NCBI GenBank assembly: GCA_946404865.1 | Contig: CAMJFC010000018.1 | Span: 1-43,857, forward strand | From: an uncultured Prevotellaceae bacterium | GTDB lineage: Bacteria > Bacteroidota > Bacteroidia > Bacteroidales > Bacteroidaceae | DNA: 43,857 nt | Reading direction: 5' to 3' | Shown here: positions 16,557 to 25,657 of the stretch, piece after piece | How the letters are laid out: every line of letters begins with the position of its first letter | Numbering within the stretch: the stretch's first letter is position 1 | The notes under the pieces: generated by a model | The model's database searches: none | Told to the model about the DNA's origin: nothing | Seen by the model: the letters and a program-made list of their open reading frames with translations, nothing else | Translations under genes and position numbers: made by a program

Positions 16557-19481
16557 TTACGGATAGAGCAGGAATCGGTCGATGAAGGAGAGGACGAGTG
16601 GGAACTGCACCTCGGGGAGCATGCAGTGCGGATGTCCGCCAATGACCGACCACGCCATGCGGTCGGAGATGCCGAATCGCCGCCACACCGCGGATGCCGC
16701 CTGTGCCGACACCACCATTGCCGGGTCGGCCAACCATTTATAGTCAGAGTTGCCCACGATGAGCAACGCACGCGGACAGACCATGGCACAGAGTTGGTGC
16801 TGGTCGTAGGGCAACCGATAGACACTGTCGCCGGAGAAATTGTCGCGCATGCTCTCTTTGAACCAGTGATAGTCGGTGCGTTCGAGACTCTCCACCTCAT
16901 CCATCGTATGCGACACACGCCATGCCGCCGCACCACCGCCACCGGGTTCTTGTGCGATGGTGAGTGCGATACGTTCATCGAAAGCACCGCAATAGAGCGC
17001 CATCTTACCGGCATAAGAACAGCCCGTGACCCCGATACGATGTGTGTCGATTTTCGTCACTTCCGGACCCAACAGTTGCAGTCCGTCAATCAGCCGGCTC
17101 AATCCCCACACCCATTCGCTGTAAGCGCCATTCTCGGAGAGTTCGGGGTAGAGCCGGTCGAAATCGTGCTCACCACGCTCATGCCGTTTTCTCATCCCCA
17201 TCTGCGTATAGTCATTGACCTGACTTTCACGATAGACCATCGTAGCGATGGGCCGGTCATTAAAGAGTTGCGGCGGCAGCGAAATCATGCTGGTGCCAAT
17301 CATCAACGCATAGGGAGCCTCACCTGTCTTGGGATAACGTATCTGCGATTTGAGATGCAGCGTTTCACCGTTGACGGTGACATCTACGAAGAGCGTGTCG
17401 CCCGTCATCCATGCCTTCACATTCTCTTTATCCACTGCCGGTTTGGTGCCGATGCCATAATGTTGAATCTGCGCTCCCGCCTCATTCCGCTTCCGTTCCC
17501 AGTCGGCAAAGGAGTTGACCCCTTTGAGCGGGTCGGGCAACTGCCGTATCTCGGGCAATTGATCCACTCCGGGCATCACGGGCCAGGGATAAGCACTCCC
17601 CGTATTCTCCTCATCGTAAACCAGCGGTGGCAGTTCCCGTTTTTCACGGACAACGAGCACCAATCCTCCACGAGGTTGCAGGCTGACGTCCTTTGGCAAT
17701 GCATTCGAGTCAATGTTTTGAATCGCCCATGGGTGATTGGCGTCGCCCGAATCGGCGAGCATCAGTACCGTTGATTCCTTCTTCAATATGTCGCCGAGCG
17801 ACAGTGTTATGCGCCGCAACTGGTCGGTGCCATTGATGCCCGCCACATACCAAGTGTCGCCCGACCGTCGAGCCATGACCACATACTCGCCGGGATAGCC
17901 CGCTATCAGCCGTGTCTCGTCCCAAACCACAGGCAGTTGGGTGAGAAACTGGCACACCTCCTTCGGTTGTTCGAGATAACTCCCCGGGCGGTCGGCCATG
18001 TGTTGCAGTCCCGACTCATAGAGCACGGTGAGAGCCAGTTCGTGGGCATGGGTTGTGATATGGGGGTGCTGCGAGTCGGAGAACGCACAGGGAGTATAGT
18101 CCATCGGTCCGATGACATTGCGTGTGAAAGGCAGTGTGGCATTATGAGCCGCCGCTTTGTCTGTAAAGGTCGGCACATTATTGTACCACTCCGCTCCATA
18201 CACCGCCTCGGTGGTGAGCAGATGCGGATAGGTGCGCTGCCATCCCCTCGGAATGGTTGCCCCGTGGAAATTAACCAAGAGATGATGACGTGCGGCACAT
18301 TCGAGCAAGTCGATGCAATAGTCCATGTTCATCTGGTTGTCGCCCGAGAAGAAATCAATCTTCACGCCGGCAATGCCCTGCTGTTCACACCATGCAAACT
18401 CCTTCTCACGGTTTTCCGGGGTGTTCAAGCGGTATTTGGGTCCGGGCGCGCCGTTCACCCACCCTACCGACGAGTTGTACCAAATCAGCGGTTTGACACC
18501 GATGCCCTTCACATAGGCGATGGCCTCCTCAATGGTTTTCCCGTCCTTCATCTCATCCCATTCCGCATCGATGAGGACATAAGGCCATTGCATGACCGAT
18601 GCTAAGTCGGCATACTGCTTGATGATATTATAATCGTTCGACCCGTGGTTGTTGGCCCAATAAATCCACGACACCTTGCCGGGTTGAATCCAAGAGGTAT
18701 CCGCAATCTTGCAGGGTTCCGCCACGTCCGTGACCAGCGTCGAGGCCACCACATCGGCAAGCGACCCGACCACCGCCACCCGCCATGGGGTATGGCAACG
18801 TCCGTTCAAATCACTGTCGTTCTGGTCGGTCACCACCCGATAGAGGTCACCCTCGCTATAAAGACAGGAAGCGCTCTGGTGCCTTTCGATATTGGACTCG
18901 GAGAGCAGTGTGAAGACATTGGGTGCCGCCTCGATGAGCGCAGGGTATCCCCATCTGTTGCTCTTCCCCCTGCTGTCGGTGGCAAGCGGGAAGAACGCCT
19001 CGTAGGGTTCCGTCCACGGCTGAATCCACCGTTTGCGTCCGTCGGGTATGCGATAGGTGGTCAGTTCTTTCACCCACTTCTCCGGGCCGGCCGTCTCGAA
19101 CTGATATCTGAAGGCGACGCCGTCGTTGAAGATTCGGAAGAGGATTTGCACCGGCCGGTTCATATCGCCATTGTATTCCGCAAGATATTCGTTGGCCGCT
19201 TTGTGGGGATGGAGACATTTGCCCGCCACCATCTCATAGTCGATGTTGAGGCGTTGGGGCTTAGAAATCTTTTGCAGTTGCAACACCCCTCCCCTATTGG
19301 TGGTCTCTACGCCGAGTTGTATGATCTCAAGCACCGTGGCACCACGGTATTTGACGGTGGCCGCACCTTGGTTGAGTTCTACAGTGACATGCTTATCCGG
19401 CGAAGACATCTTCACTTTCTTCGCCTGTGCGATGGTGGCGACAACAAAAGCCGCGACAAGGAAACAGAGTGTTTTTTTCAT
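16557..19481 (-). CDS. Secreted GH97 glycosidase fused to a CE15-like glucuronoyl esterase
   Basis: A 974-residue two-enzyme protein with a signal peptide (residues 1-20). Residues about 21-615 are a GH97 glycoside hydrolase: KIDFF (D376, expected nucleophile of the retaining subgroup), NFHGATIPRG and TTEAVYGAEWYNN are typical. Residues about 618-974 resemble carbohydrate esterase family 15 (glucuronoyl methylesterase): nucleophile motif GCSYAGK (S822), acidic residue in AQEPGGGG (E845), and catalytic His in GGHPHC (H950). The Arg that usually follows the Ser in CE15 (GCSR) is Tyr. There is no stop or frameshift at the join. The gene lies between butyrate kinase and glucuronate isomerase, fitting periplasmic breakdown of glucuronate-bearing glycans. 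Confidence 0.85.
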   Translation of the reverse strand: MKKTLCFLVAAFVVATIAQAKKVKMSSPDKHVTVELNQGAATVKYRGATVLEIIQLGVETTNRGGVLQLQKISKPQRLNIDYEMVAGKCLHPHKAANEYLAEYNGDMNRPVQILFRIFNDGVAFRYQFETAGPEKWVKELTTYRIPDGRKRWIQPWTEPYEAFFPLATDSRGKSNRWGYPALIEAAPNVFTLLSESNIERHQSASCLYSEGDLYRVVTDQNDSDLNGRCHTPWRVAVVGSLADVVASTLVTDVAEPCKIADTSWIQPGKVSWIYWANNHGSNDYNIIKQYADLASVMQWPYVLIDAEWDEMKDGKTIEEAIAYVKGIGVKPLIWYNSSVGWVNGAPGPKYRLNTPENREKEFAWCEQQGIAGVKIDFFSGDNQMNMDYCIDLLECAARHHLLVNFHGATIPRGWQRTYPHLLTTEAVYGAEWYNNVPTFTDKAAAHNATLPFTRNVIGPMDYTPCAFSDSQHPHITTHAHELALTVLYESGLQHMADRPGSYLEQPKEVCQFLTQLPVVWDETRLIAGYPGEYVVMARRSGDTWYVAGINGTDQLRRITLSLGDILKKESTVLMLADSGDANHPWAIQNIDSNALPKDVSLQPRGGLVLVVREKRELPPLVYDEENTGSAYPWPVMPGVDQLPEIRQLPDPLKGVNSFADWERKRNEAGAQIQHYGIGTKPAVDKENVKAWMTGDTLFVDVTVNGETLHLKSQIRYPKTGEAPYALMIGTSMISLPPQLFNDRPIATMVYRESQVNDYTQMGMRKRHERGEHDFDRLYPELSENGAYSEWVWGLSRLIDGLQLLGPEVTKIDTHRIGVTGCSYAGKMALYCGAFDERIALTIAQEPGGGGAAAWRVSHTMDEVESLERTDYHWFKESMRDNFSGDSVYRLPYDQHQLCAMVCPRALLIVGNSDYKWLADPAMVVSAQAASAVWRRFGISDRMAWSVIGGHPHCMLPEVQFPLVLSFIDRFLLYP

Positions 19482-19510
19482 GTTAAAATGTTGAATAGTT
19501 GAAATAGTCA
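19482..19510. repeat. Short 8-bp GTTGAAAT-like array
   Basis: GTT occurs at 19482, 19490 and 19498 in units gttaaaat, gttgaata and gttgaaat, then loses register at agtcagtt. Only three to four units, in the 49-bp gap between buk and the GH97-CE15 gene. Confidence 0.5.
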
Positions 19511-19530
19511 GTTAGAGAGATCGGCAGCCG

Positions 19531-20592
19531 TCACTTGTAAACTTTGATTTCCTGCTCGCCTTTCATGGCGCGGTAGGCATTGAGGGCAAGCGCGGTGAGT
19601 TCATCCTCACCGGGATAAACAAAAACGGGTGCGAGATATTTGATGCGTTTGGTGATGCCTTCCGAGACAAACTTGCTGTGCGACATGGCACCCGTGAGGA
19701 TGACCGCATCGACATGGCCGCAAGTGACGGGAGCGAGCGACCCGAGCCAGCGGGATATCTGATAGACCATGGCCTCGAGGACGAGGCGTGCATGCTCGTC
19801 GCCCTCATTGATGCGCCGCTCCACCTCACGCACGTCGTTGGTGCCGAGATGGGCAGTCAGCCCGCTGTGCCCATTGATTTTGCGCAGCATCTCCTCCTTG
19901 GTGTATTGTCCGCTGTAACACAGCTTGACGAGTTGCACGGTGGGGAGCATCCCTGCCCGTGAGGGCGAGAACGGCCCGTCGCCACTGAGCGCGTCGCTAC
20001 ATTCCACCGCCCTGCCGTGATGGTGCATGGCGAACGAAATGCCGCTGCCGAGATGGCATACGATTAAATCCTGTTCCTCGTATTTCACGCCGTGCTCGCG
20101 GCAATAGCGTTTGGCAATCTCGCGCTGGTTGAGCGCATGCCAGATGGTCTGGTGTGGCAATTCGGGAACACCCGTGATACGCGCCACATCATCGAGTTCA
20201 TCGACCACGCCGGGATCAACCGTGAAGGCTCTGCATCCGGGAATCTCCTTGGCGATGCTGAGTGCGATGAGCGACCCGAGATTGCAGGCATGATGCAACC
20301 TTGGGTGTTTGGTGTCCTCAATCACTTTGTCATTCAGTTCATAGACGCCGCTCTCGATGGGTTTGACGAGTCCTCCCCTTCCCACGACCACATCGAAGTC
20401 CATTTTATAACCTTGTCGTTCGAGTTCTTCGAGCAGTTTTTCCTTCCGGTAATCATATTCGTCCATGATGAACGGGTATCTGCACAATTCCTCGAAAGGA
20501 TGGTTGATACATGCATGCATCACAATCTGGTCGTCTTCAAAAACGCCCACTTTGGTTGATATCATTCCAGGGTTAATCGCAAGGATTTTCAT
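19531..20592 (-). CDS. buk: Butyrate kinase
   Basis: A member of the acetokinase family, 353 residues. The N-terminal NPGMISTKVGVFED phosphate-binding loop, the segment around CHLGSGISFAMHH and SGDGPFSPSRAG, and LTGAMSHSKFV near the C-terminus are typical of Buk. It interconverts butyryl-phosphate and butyrate with ATP in the cytoplasm; branched acyl substrates are possible. The usual partner, phosphotransbutyrylase (ptb), is not adjacent. A -7 element lies 41 bp upstream; the GH97-CE15 gene follows after 49 bp on the same strand. Confidence 0.92.
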   Translation of the reverse strand: MKILAINPGMISTKVGVFEDDQIVMHACINHPFEELCRYPFIMDEYDYRKEKLLEELERQGYKMDFDVVVGRGGLVKPIESGVYELNDKVIEDTKHPRLHHACNLGSLIALSIAKEIPGCRAFTVDPGVVDELDDVARITGVPELPHQTIWHALNQREIAKRYCREHGVKYEEQDLIVCHLGSGISFAMHHHGRAVECSDALSGDGPFSPSRAGMLPTVQLVKLCYSGQYTKEEMLRKINGHSGLTAHLGTNDVREVERRINEGDEHARLVLEAMVYQISRWLGSLAPVTCGHVDAVILTGAMSHSKFVSEGITKRIKYLAPVFVYPGEDELTALALNAYRAMKGEQEIKVYK

Positions 20593-20632
20593 ACTATTCA
20601 GGATATAAAGGTTAACAAAGTGTATTTCCGAG

Positions 20633-20640
20633 CAAAGTTA
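20633..20640 (-). promoter_or_regulatory. -7 element upstream of buk
   Basis: TAACTTTG on the minus strand lies 41 bp before the ATG. The -33 position falls in the terminator hairpin of the upstream gene, and no TTTG is evident there. Confidence 0.5.
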
Positions 20641-20643
20641 CAA

Positions 20644-20672
20644 AAAAAACGGCACATGATGTGCCGTTTTTT
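20644..20672 (-). terminator. Terminator of the M16 peptidase gene
   Basis: A 12-bp inverted repeat (aaaaaacggcac / gtgccgtttttt) with a 5-nt loop lies 27 bp after the peptidase stop. It is symmetric and would work in either direction. Confidence 0.85.
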
Positions 20673-20698
20673 GATTTATTAACAGTATTTCCGGGTGA

Positions 20699-23512
20699 TT
20701 ATTCCGGCATCATGACGATTTCGGCATGATGTCCCGGTTTCATGATGACATCGCGGATGAAAGCGCTGACCTGCTCCGGTGTGACGGCGCTGACGCGCTC
20801 CTTGTAACCATTGTAGAAGTCTGTGCCATATTTCTCATTGCGGAAGATATAATTGAGCCAATGGTTGTTGCTCTTGGAATCCTCATCAAAGTGGTTGAGC
20901 ATCGCTTCCTTCACCTTGGCAAGCACCTCGGGGTCAATGGCTTTAGCTGCATCTTCAATACCTTGTTTGAGCAAGCTCTCAGCGAGTTGTGCCTTGTCGG
21001 GGTCGCAGGGGCAGTAGCCCAACAGTGTGTAGTAGAACTCATCGGCATCAGTATCTACATCGGCCTGTGCAGAGACGGTGTAGGAAGCGCTGTGCTCCTC
21101 GCGGATGCTCTTGAGATAGACTGCTTCAAGCACATCGGCAGCCATCTTGAGCAATGTACGTCCTTCGACGGTATAAGGCACGCCATTGCTTCTCCAAGCC
21201 TCGACGACAATGCTCTGTCCGTCCTGCATCTTCGCCTTGAATCTGTTCTCCACATGACCGTTCCAAACGTGCTTGACACTCTGTTTCTTGGTCAGTTTCT
21301 TGTTGGCGGGCAGCGAAGCGATATATTGTTCCAGGTATTGACGCATGAGTGCCTCGTCGAAATTACCCACGAAGACAAACGTATAGTCAGCGGCATTGGC
21401 CAGACGCTCGCGTTGAATCTGCAGAATACGCTCGTAGTCGGCATTCTCGAAGGTCTCGGCCTTGGGCAGGCTGCTCAGTTTGTAGTGATTTGTGAGGGTT
21501 GACTGCAGCGAGTCGGTGAATACGAGTTGGGGGTTGAGCGAAGCGTTTTTGAATTGTTCTGCCATATATCCGGTGGTCTGGTCGTAAGCGGCTTTATCCG
21601 ACTTGATGGCCGTGAACTGGAGGTAGATGAGTTGCATGAGCGTCTCGAGGTCATCGGGCGTAGAATGACCTGTGACGGTCTGGTCGGTCACGTCGATGTC
21701 GAAGTCCACGCCAGCCTGTTTTCCAGCCAGCGCCTTCGTGAGGTCACGCTGCGAGAAGTTGCCCAGTCCTGCTTCTGCAAAACCCATAGCGAGTATTTTG
21801 AGGTTGTCATCGTCCTTTGGCCCGTAAAGAGCGAGTCCGCCGTCAGCGTAAGCCCGCATCAGAATCTCATTGTCTTTGAAATCAGTCTTTTTGAGGATAA
21901 CCTTGACACCGTTGGAGAGGGTGAGCTGTTTGTAACCGAGTTGTTTGTTCTCCGTCTCTTTCTTGATAGCACCTTTCTTGGGCAGTGCGGTCATGAGCGG
22001 TTCGGTGATGACATTATCGACATAGGCTTCGAGTTTTTCTGCTCTTGCCCCGGCGATAGCCCCTTTCAGCTCATCGACAGTAGTGACTTTAATCCCTTCT
22101 GCTTCACGCAGGAATCCGGCCACCACCAGGTTGGTATCGTTGGCGGTAATCATCTCCTTCGAGAGTTCATTGACGACCTCAACCGGCAGCATTTTCACCA
22201 CTTGGTTGGTCAGGTTGTACTGGTCTTCAATGGAGGGCATGGGTTCGTTCTCGAGGAAGTTCTCGATATAATCGTTGGCGTACTGGTCGTTTTTGATTTT
22301 CGCGCGGTTGTCATAGAGTTTCTTGAGTTGGCTGAGATAGTCATCCTTGGCGCGCTCATATTCCGTAGCCGTGAATCCATACTGGTTGACTCGGTTGAGT
22401 TCCTGGGTCACCTGTTTGATGGCCTCGATGTCCTGCCCCGGTTTGGGAATAACAATAGTAGTGAACGCATCCTTCGCTTTCGTCGAGAGGAATTTGCCGT
22501 CAGAGCCTTGAGCGACGAGGAAAGCGCTGCCCTCTGACTGAGCGGCCTCTTGCAGACGGTTGTTGAGCATCATCCCCGTCATCTCGCCTCCAAAGTTGAA
22601 TATGAGCGACATCATGGTGGGTTTCATCTCATCAGGCAGTCCGTCGTGTTTCATCATAATCATGTACATGTTCTGCTGCATCTCCTTGTCTTGTCCGATG
22701 ACATAGATGGCATCGTCATTGTCGGGAATCGCCTCATGCGGAATTTTGACAGCATCGGCAGGAACAGTCACACCGGCCCAGAGTTCTTTGATCTTGGCTT
22801 CCACTTTGTCCACATCCACATCACCCACGATGATGAGTCCCTGGTTGTCGGGACGGTACCATTTCTCGTAATAGGCGCGGAGTGTCTGCGGAGTGAAGTT
22901 GTCGATAATCTCCATCAATCCGATGGGCAGTCGGTTGCCGTATTTACTGTCTTTGAGCATCTGGGGCCAGGCAGCATCGCGTATGCGCTGCATAGCACCG
23001 CTTCCGAGTCGCCATTCCCCATGGACGACACCGCGCTCCTTGTCTATCTCACCGGCATCGAGCGTCAGTCCGTTCGACCAGTCTTTGAGGATGAGGAGGC
23101 ATGAATCGACCGCCGTCTGGCGTGCTGTCGGCACATTATTGATGTTGTACACGGTGCGGTCGATAGACGTATAGGCATTCAGGTCACGTCCGAACTCGAC
23201 ACCGAGCGAACGGGTATAATCGATAATGCCATTTCCAGGGAAATGTTCCGAGCCGTTGAACGCCATGTGCTCGAGGAAGTGAGCCAGTCCGCGCTGGTCG
23301 TCATCCTCATTGATGGAGCCTACCTTCTGTGCGATATAGAAGTTGGCCACCCCTTCGGGGTTGTTGTTGTGTCGGATGTAATAAGTCAGTCCGTTGTCGA
23401 GGTGTCCGACTCTCACTTCGGGGTCGACTGGCATTGTCGGCATCTCCTGTGCCATGACAGACGCAGAGGCAAAGAACAAGCCAGCCACTGCTAATAACTG
23501 TTTGATTTTCAT
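20699..23512 (-). CDS. Secreted M16 family zinc metallopeptidase
   Basis: A 937-residue pitrilysin-type peptidase with a signal peptide (MKIKQLLAVAGLFFASASVM). The inverted zinc motif HFLEH is at 78-82 (ligands H78 and H82, catalytic E81), with a third ligand probably in the segment KERGVVHGEWR (about residues 153-163). The second, inactive M16 half begins near residue 530 (LTLSNGVKVILKKTDF). Two-domain periplasmic M16 enzymes of this size (PqqL-like) degrade imported or damaged peptides. It is transcribed alone, ending in a strong terminator; the upstream promoter is unclear. Confidence 0.92.
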   Translation of the reverse strand: MKIKQLLAVAGLFFASASVMAQEMPTMPVDPEVRVGHLDNGLTYYIRHNNNPEGVANFYIAQKVGSINEDDDQRGLAHFLEHMAFNGSEHFPGNGIIDYTRSLGVEFGRDLNAYTSIDRTVYNINNVPTARQTAVDSCLLILKDWSNGLTLDAGEIDKERGVVHGEWRLGSGAMQRIRDAAWPQMLKDSKYGNRLPIGLMEIIDNFTPQTLRAYYEKWYRPDNQGLIIVGDVDVDKVEAKIKELWAGVTVPADAVKIPHEAIPDNDDAIYVIGQDKEMQQNMYMIMMKHDGLPDEMKPTMMSLIFNFGGEMTGMMLNNRLQEAAQSEGSAFLVAQGSDGKFLSTKAKDAFTTIVIPKPGQDIEAIKQVTQELNRVNQYGFTATEYERAKDDYLSQLKKLYDNRAKIKNDQYANDYIENFLENEPMPSIEDQYNLTNQVVKMLPVEVVNELSKEMITANDTNLVVAGFLREAEGIKVTTVDELKGAIAGARAEKLEAYVDNVITEPLMTALPKKGAIKKETENKQLGYKQLTLSNGVKVILKKTDFKDNEILMRAYADGGLALYGPKDDDNLKILAMGFAEAGLGNFSQRDLTKALAGKQAGVDFDIDVTDQTVTGHSTPDDLETLMQLIYLQFTAIKSDKAAYDQTTGYMAEQFKNASLNPQLVFTDSLQSTLTNHYKLSSLPKAETFENADYERILQIQRERLANAADYTFVFVGNFDEALMRQYLEQYIASLPANKKLTKKQSVKHVWNGHVENRFKAKMQDGQSIVVEAWRSNGVPYTVEGRTLLKMAADVLEAVYLKSIREEHSASYTVSAQADVDTDADEFYYTLLGYCPCDPDKAQLAESLLKQGIEDAAKAIDPEVLAKVKEAMLNHFDEDSKSNNHWLNYIFRNEKYGTDFYNGYKERVSAVTPEQVSAFIRDVIMKPGHHAEIVMMPE

Positions 23513-23576
23513 AATGAGTTGATTTATAGTAAAAAGTTATAATTGAGACAATTGATTCTATCGTTTTTAATCACGA

Positions 23577-23921
23577 CTATAGATTAGAGAGGATGGATTT
23601 GAGATCGACTCCGAGGAGATTGGCCTGGCGGATGAAGTCGGGCAAGGTGTGGTCCATAAACTCCTTCTTTCTGACGGCGAGGATTTTCTCTTTCGCATCG
23701 GGTGCGACGAAATAACCCAGTCCGCGTTTGTTATAGACCACCTCTTCCCTTGCGAGCGTGTCATAGGCCTTGACCGCAGTATTGGTGTTGACTTGCAACA
23801 GCACGGCATATTCTCTGACGGACGGTATTCTGTCGTCGGCATTGTATTTGCCAGCAAGAATCTCATCGCAGATTCGGTCGGCCATTTGCAAGAATATTGC
23901 TTTGTCGTTAGTAAAAGTCAT
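23577..23921 (-). CDS. GntR family (YtrA subgroup) transcriptional regulator
   Basis: A 114-residue DNA-binding protein. The winged helix-turn-helix occupies residues about 10-75 (IPSVREYAVLLQVNTNTAVKAY), and only about 40 residues follow, without the large effector domain of FadR or HutC types; this is the YtrA layout. It is the last gene of the ABC transporter operon and overlaps the upstream permease stop by 4 bp (ATGA). It is likely an autoregulator binding the palindrome at 26537-26560. In Bacillus the regulator gene is first in its operon; here it is last. Confidence 0.9.
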   Translation of the reverse strand: MTFTNDKAIFLQMADRICDEILAGKYNADDRIPSVREYAVLLQVNTNTAVKAYDTLAREEVVYNKRGLGYFVAPDAKEKILAVRKKEFMDHTLPDFIRQANLLGVDLKSILSNL

Positions 23922-24829
23922 AGATTCAGCAGTTTGTTATGTATCACTTGTGTATTTTTGAAGAGTTTGTAAGCAAATCCGACGAACAGGATGATGGCGA
24001 TGAAATAGCCTACCGACATGAGCGGTTTGCCCAGTCCGAAGAAATAGTCGATGACCGCAAGCAGGATTGACATAACAAACGACATGAGCCATGCGAAGAC
24101 CCAGGGGGCGGTTCTGAACAACGCGCCGCAGAAGAGGCACATCGCCCATGAGAAAAGCAGCGCGAGGATACCGTATCCCACATTGAGCCACCCTGCCTCG
24201 CTGAACGATTTCACCTTTGTCAACTCCTCAGGCAGTTGGACGGGACGCTGCAAGACTTCCCCTTCGGGGTTAGCTGCTACTTCTCCCGCTCGCTGTCCTG
24301 CTTCCAACCCTTTCATAAATAGCTCCACAGCTTCGCCTGGTGAGGCAGACGACGTGAGGTTGCTCTTGCAGGTTTGGAGCATGGCCGGCGTGGCCCATTG
24401 GTCGCCCGGAGCATTCAATCCTTTCGCGGCAGCCACATGGATGGCATCAGCCGTGACAAAACCAGCCGCCCACACCAGCACGCATACGACAGACAGGAAG
24501 ATGACGCGCATGACGAACTTCTGTTTCATGGTACCGGGGATCATCATGAACCCTACCCTGCTTTTCTTGTTCGTCATGGGAGCGATGAGCCTTGACACGG
24601 CAAAAAGCATGAACAGCTGCATGGCCGAATAGCAGAACGACACTCCGACGAGGTCATTGAGATCGCCCATGTCGGTCACTGACATCACTTCGTCATTAAA
24701 CAAGTATCCTGCCCCGAAGAGCACCAACACATTGATGATGACCGATGCGATATACACTTTCAGCAGCTTGGTGGCGTCGGTACGCACCTGCCACTTACAT
24801 ATATTGAGAAATTGTGAACTGTTCGACAT
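23918..24829 (-). CDS. ABC transporter membrane protein, first permease
   Basis: A 303-residue membrane protein. I start at the ATG at 24829 (MSNSSQFLNICKWQVRTDAT); an upstream in-frame ATG lies within the previous gene's 3' part. Helices are predicted near 27-45, 68-88, 113-135, 230-250, 255-275 and 278-295, with an extracytoplasmic or cytoplasmic loop at about 140-225. No conserved family motif is recognised beyond the general look of ABC-2 type permeases. It pairs with the ATPase and second permease of the same operon. Confidence 0.72.
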   Translation of the reverse strand: MSNSSQFLNICKWQVRTDATKLLKVYIASVIINVLVLFGAGYLFNDEVMSVTDMGDLNDLVGVSFCYSAMQLFMLFAVSRLIAPMTNKKSRVGFMMIPGTMKQKFVMRVIFLSVVCVLVWAAGFVTADAIHVAAAKGLNAPGDQWATPAMLQTCKSNLTSSASPGEAVELFMKGLEAGQRAGEVAANPEGEVLQRPVQLPEELTKVKSFSEAGWLNVGYGILALLFSWAMCLFCGALFRTAPWVFAWLMSFVMSILLAVIDYFFGLGKPLMSVGYFIAIILFVGFAYKLFKNTQVIHNKLLNL

Positions 24830-24832
24830 TTT

Positions 24833-24851
24833 GTTTTGAGGTTTTGAGGTG
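24833..24851. repeat. Minimal 8-bp repeat TTTTGAGG x2
   Basis: ttttgagg occurs twice in direct succession (24834-24841 and 24842-24849) in the 25-bp gap between the two permease genes. It has the same sequence type as the array at 10612-10703. Confidence 0.55.
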
Positions 24852-24854
24852 GGA

Positions 24855-25655
24855 TTATATATTAATCCAATGATTTTGAATAAGTTGCGTACGACGGAAG
24901 AGTCGATAGGAGAGCCAGTAATTGAACAGGATGAGCACAGCGAGCACAATACAGACGGCGGTTAAGAAACTTTTCGGCTGAATGCTCTGTTGCATGAGCC
25001 AATCAACGAGTGAATATGCCCCACCGCCGCTAAACCATGAGAAGGTGATGACGAGCGCGGTGACCAGAATGACCGACACGACAATCCACTGGAAACGGCG
25101 GAAGAAGGTTCCACCCAGCGCATAAAGCGACTGAAACCAGAAGAGCAGCAGCCATAAGGCGAGCGAGGCCAAAAAAGGTACGTGCGCTTGTTTGCCGGCT
25201 GGCGCCGCACTGTGAAACAGATAGGAGAACGTGCCCATCTGTGCATGTTCGCCCACGACGGTGCGAGCTATGAGGTATTGAATCAGGTCGAAGCAGAGGA
25301 AACCAACGATGAGGGCACATCCCCAGACCACAGTAACGAGGAGAAAGCGCGACAGATATTTCTCCACCGACGAGGCTGGCAGGGCGAGATAAGCGAGCGC
25401 CCCTTGTCTCTTCCTGTAGTTGGCCATGAGGAACGACGGACTGATGATGAGGAAGACAACAAAGAATCCGATTGCCATCGTCATCATCTTATAGACCAAA
25501 TGTTGATATTGGGCCACATCCTGCAAGCCGATGACCGCCATTCCCATGAAGAAGAGGAGAAGGCCCGTGAACGAAGCCCCGATGACAAGCATGTTCTTCT
25601 TACCACGCGAGAGGGTCCACTTCAGCAAATGATAGAAACGCTTCATCTTCAACAT
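24855..25655 (-). CDS. ABC transporter membrane protein, second permease
   Basis: A 266-residue hydrophobic protein with about six helices (near 20-40, 55-77, 104-125, 158-178, 185-207 and 236-255). The start MLKMKRFYHLLKWTLSRGKK gives a positively charged cytoplasmic end; the ATG three codons later is equally possible. It begins 2 bp after the ATPase gene, so translation is coupled. It resembles the permease of a drug, antibiotic or lipid export system in YtrA-regulated operons, but the substrate cannot be told. Confidence 0.72.
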   Translation of the reverse strand: MLKMKRFYHLLKWTLSRGKKNMLVIGASFTGLLLFFMGMAVIGLQDVAQYQHLVYKMMTMAIGFFVVFLIISPSFLMANYRKRQGALAYLALPASSVEKYLSRFLLVTVVWGCALIVGFLCFDLIQYLIARTVVGEHAQMGTFSYLFHSAAPAGKQAHVPFLASLALWLLLFWFQSLYALGGTFFRRFQWIVVSVILVTALVITFSWFSGGGAYSLVDWLMQQSIQPKSFLTAVCIVLAVLILFNYWLSYRLFRRTQLIQNHWINI

Positions 25656-25657
25656 CC

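Noticed and set aside
23513..23576. Promoter for the M16 peptidase gene with TAACTTTT
   Set aside because: One mismatch in the most conserved G of TAnnTTTG and no -33 element; not strong enough to list.
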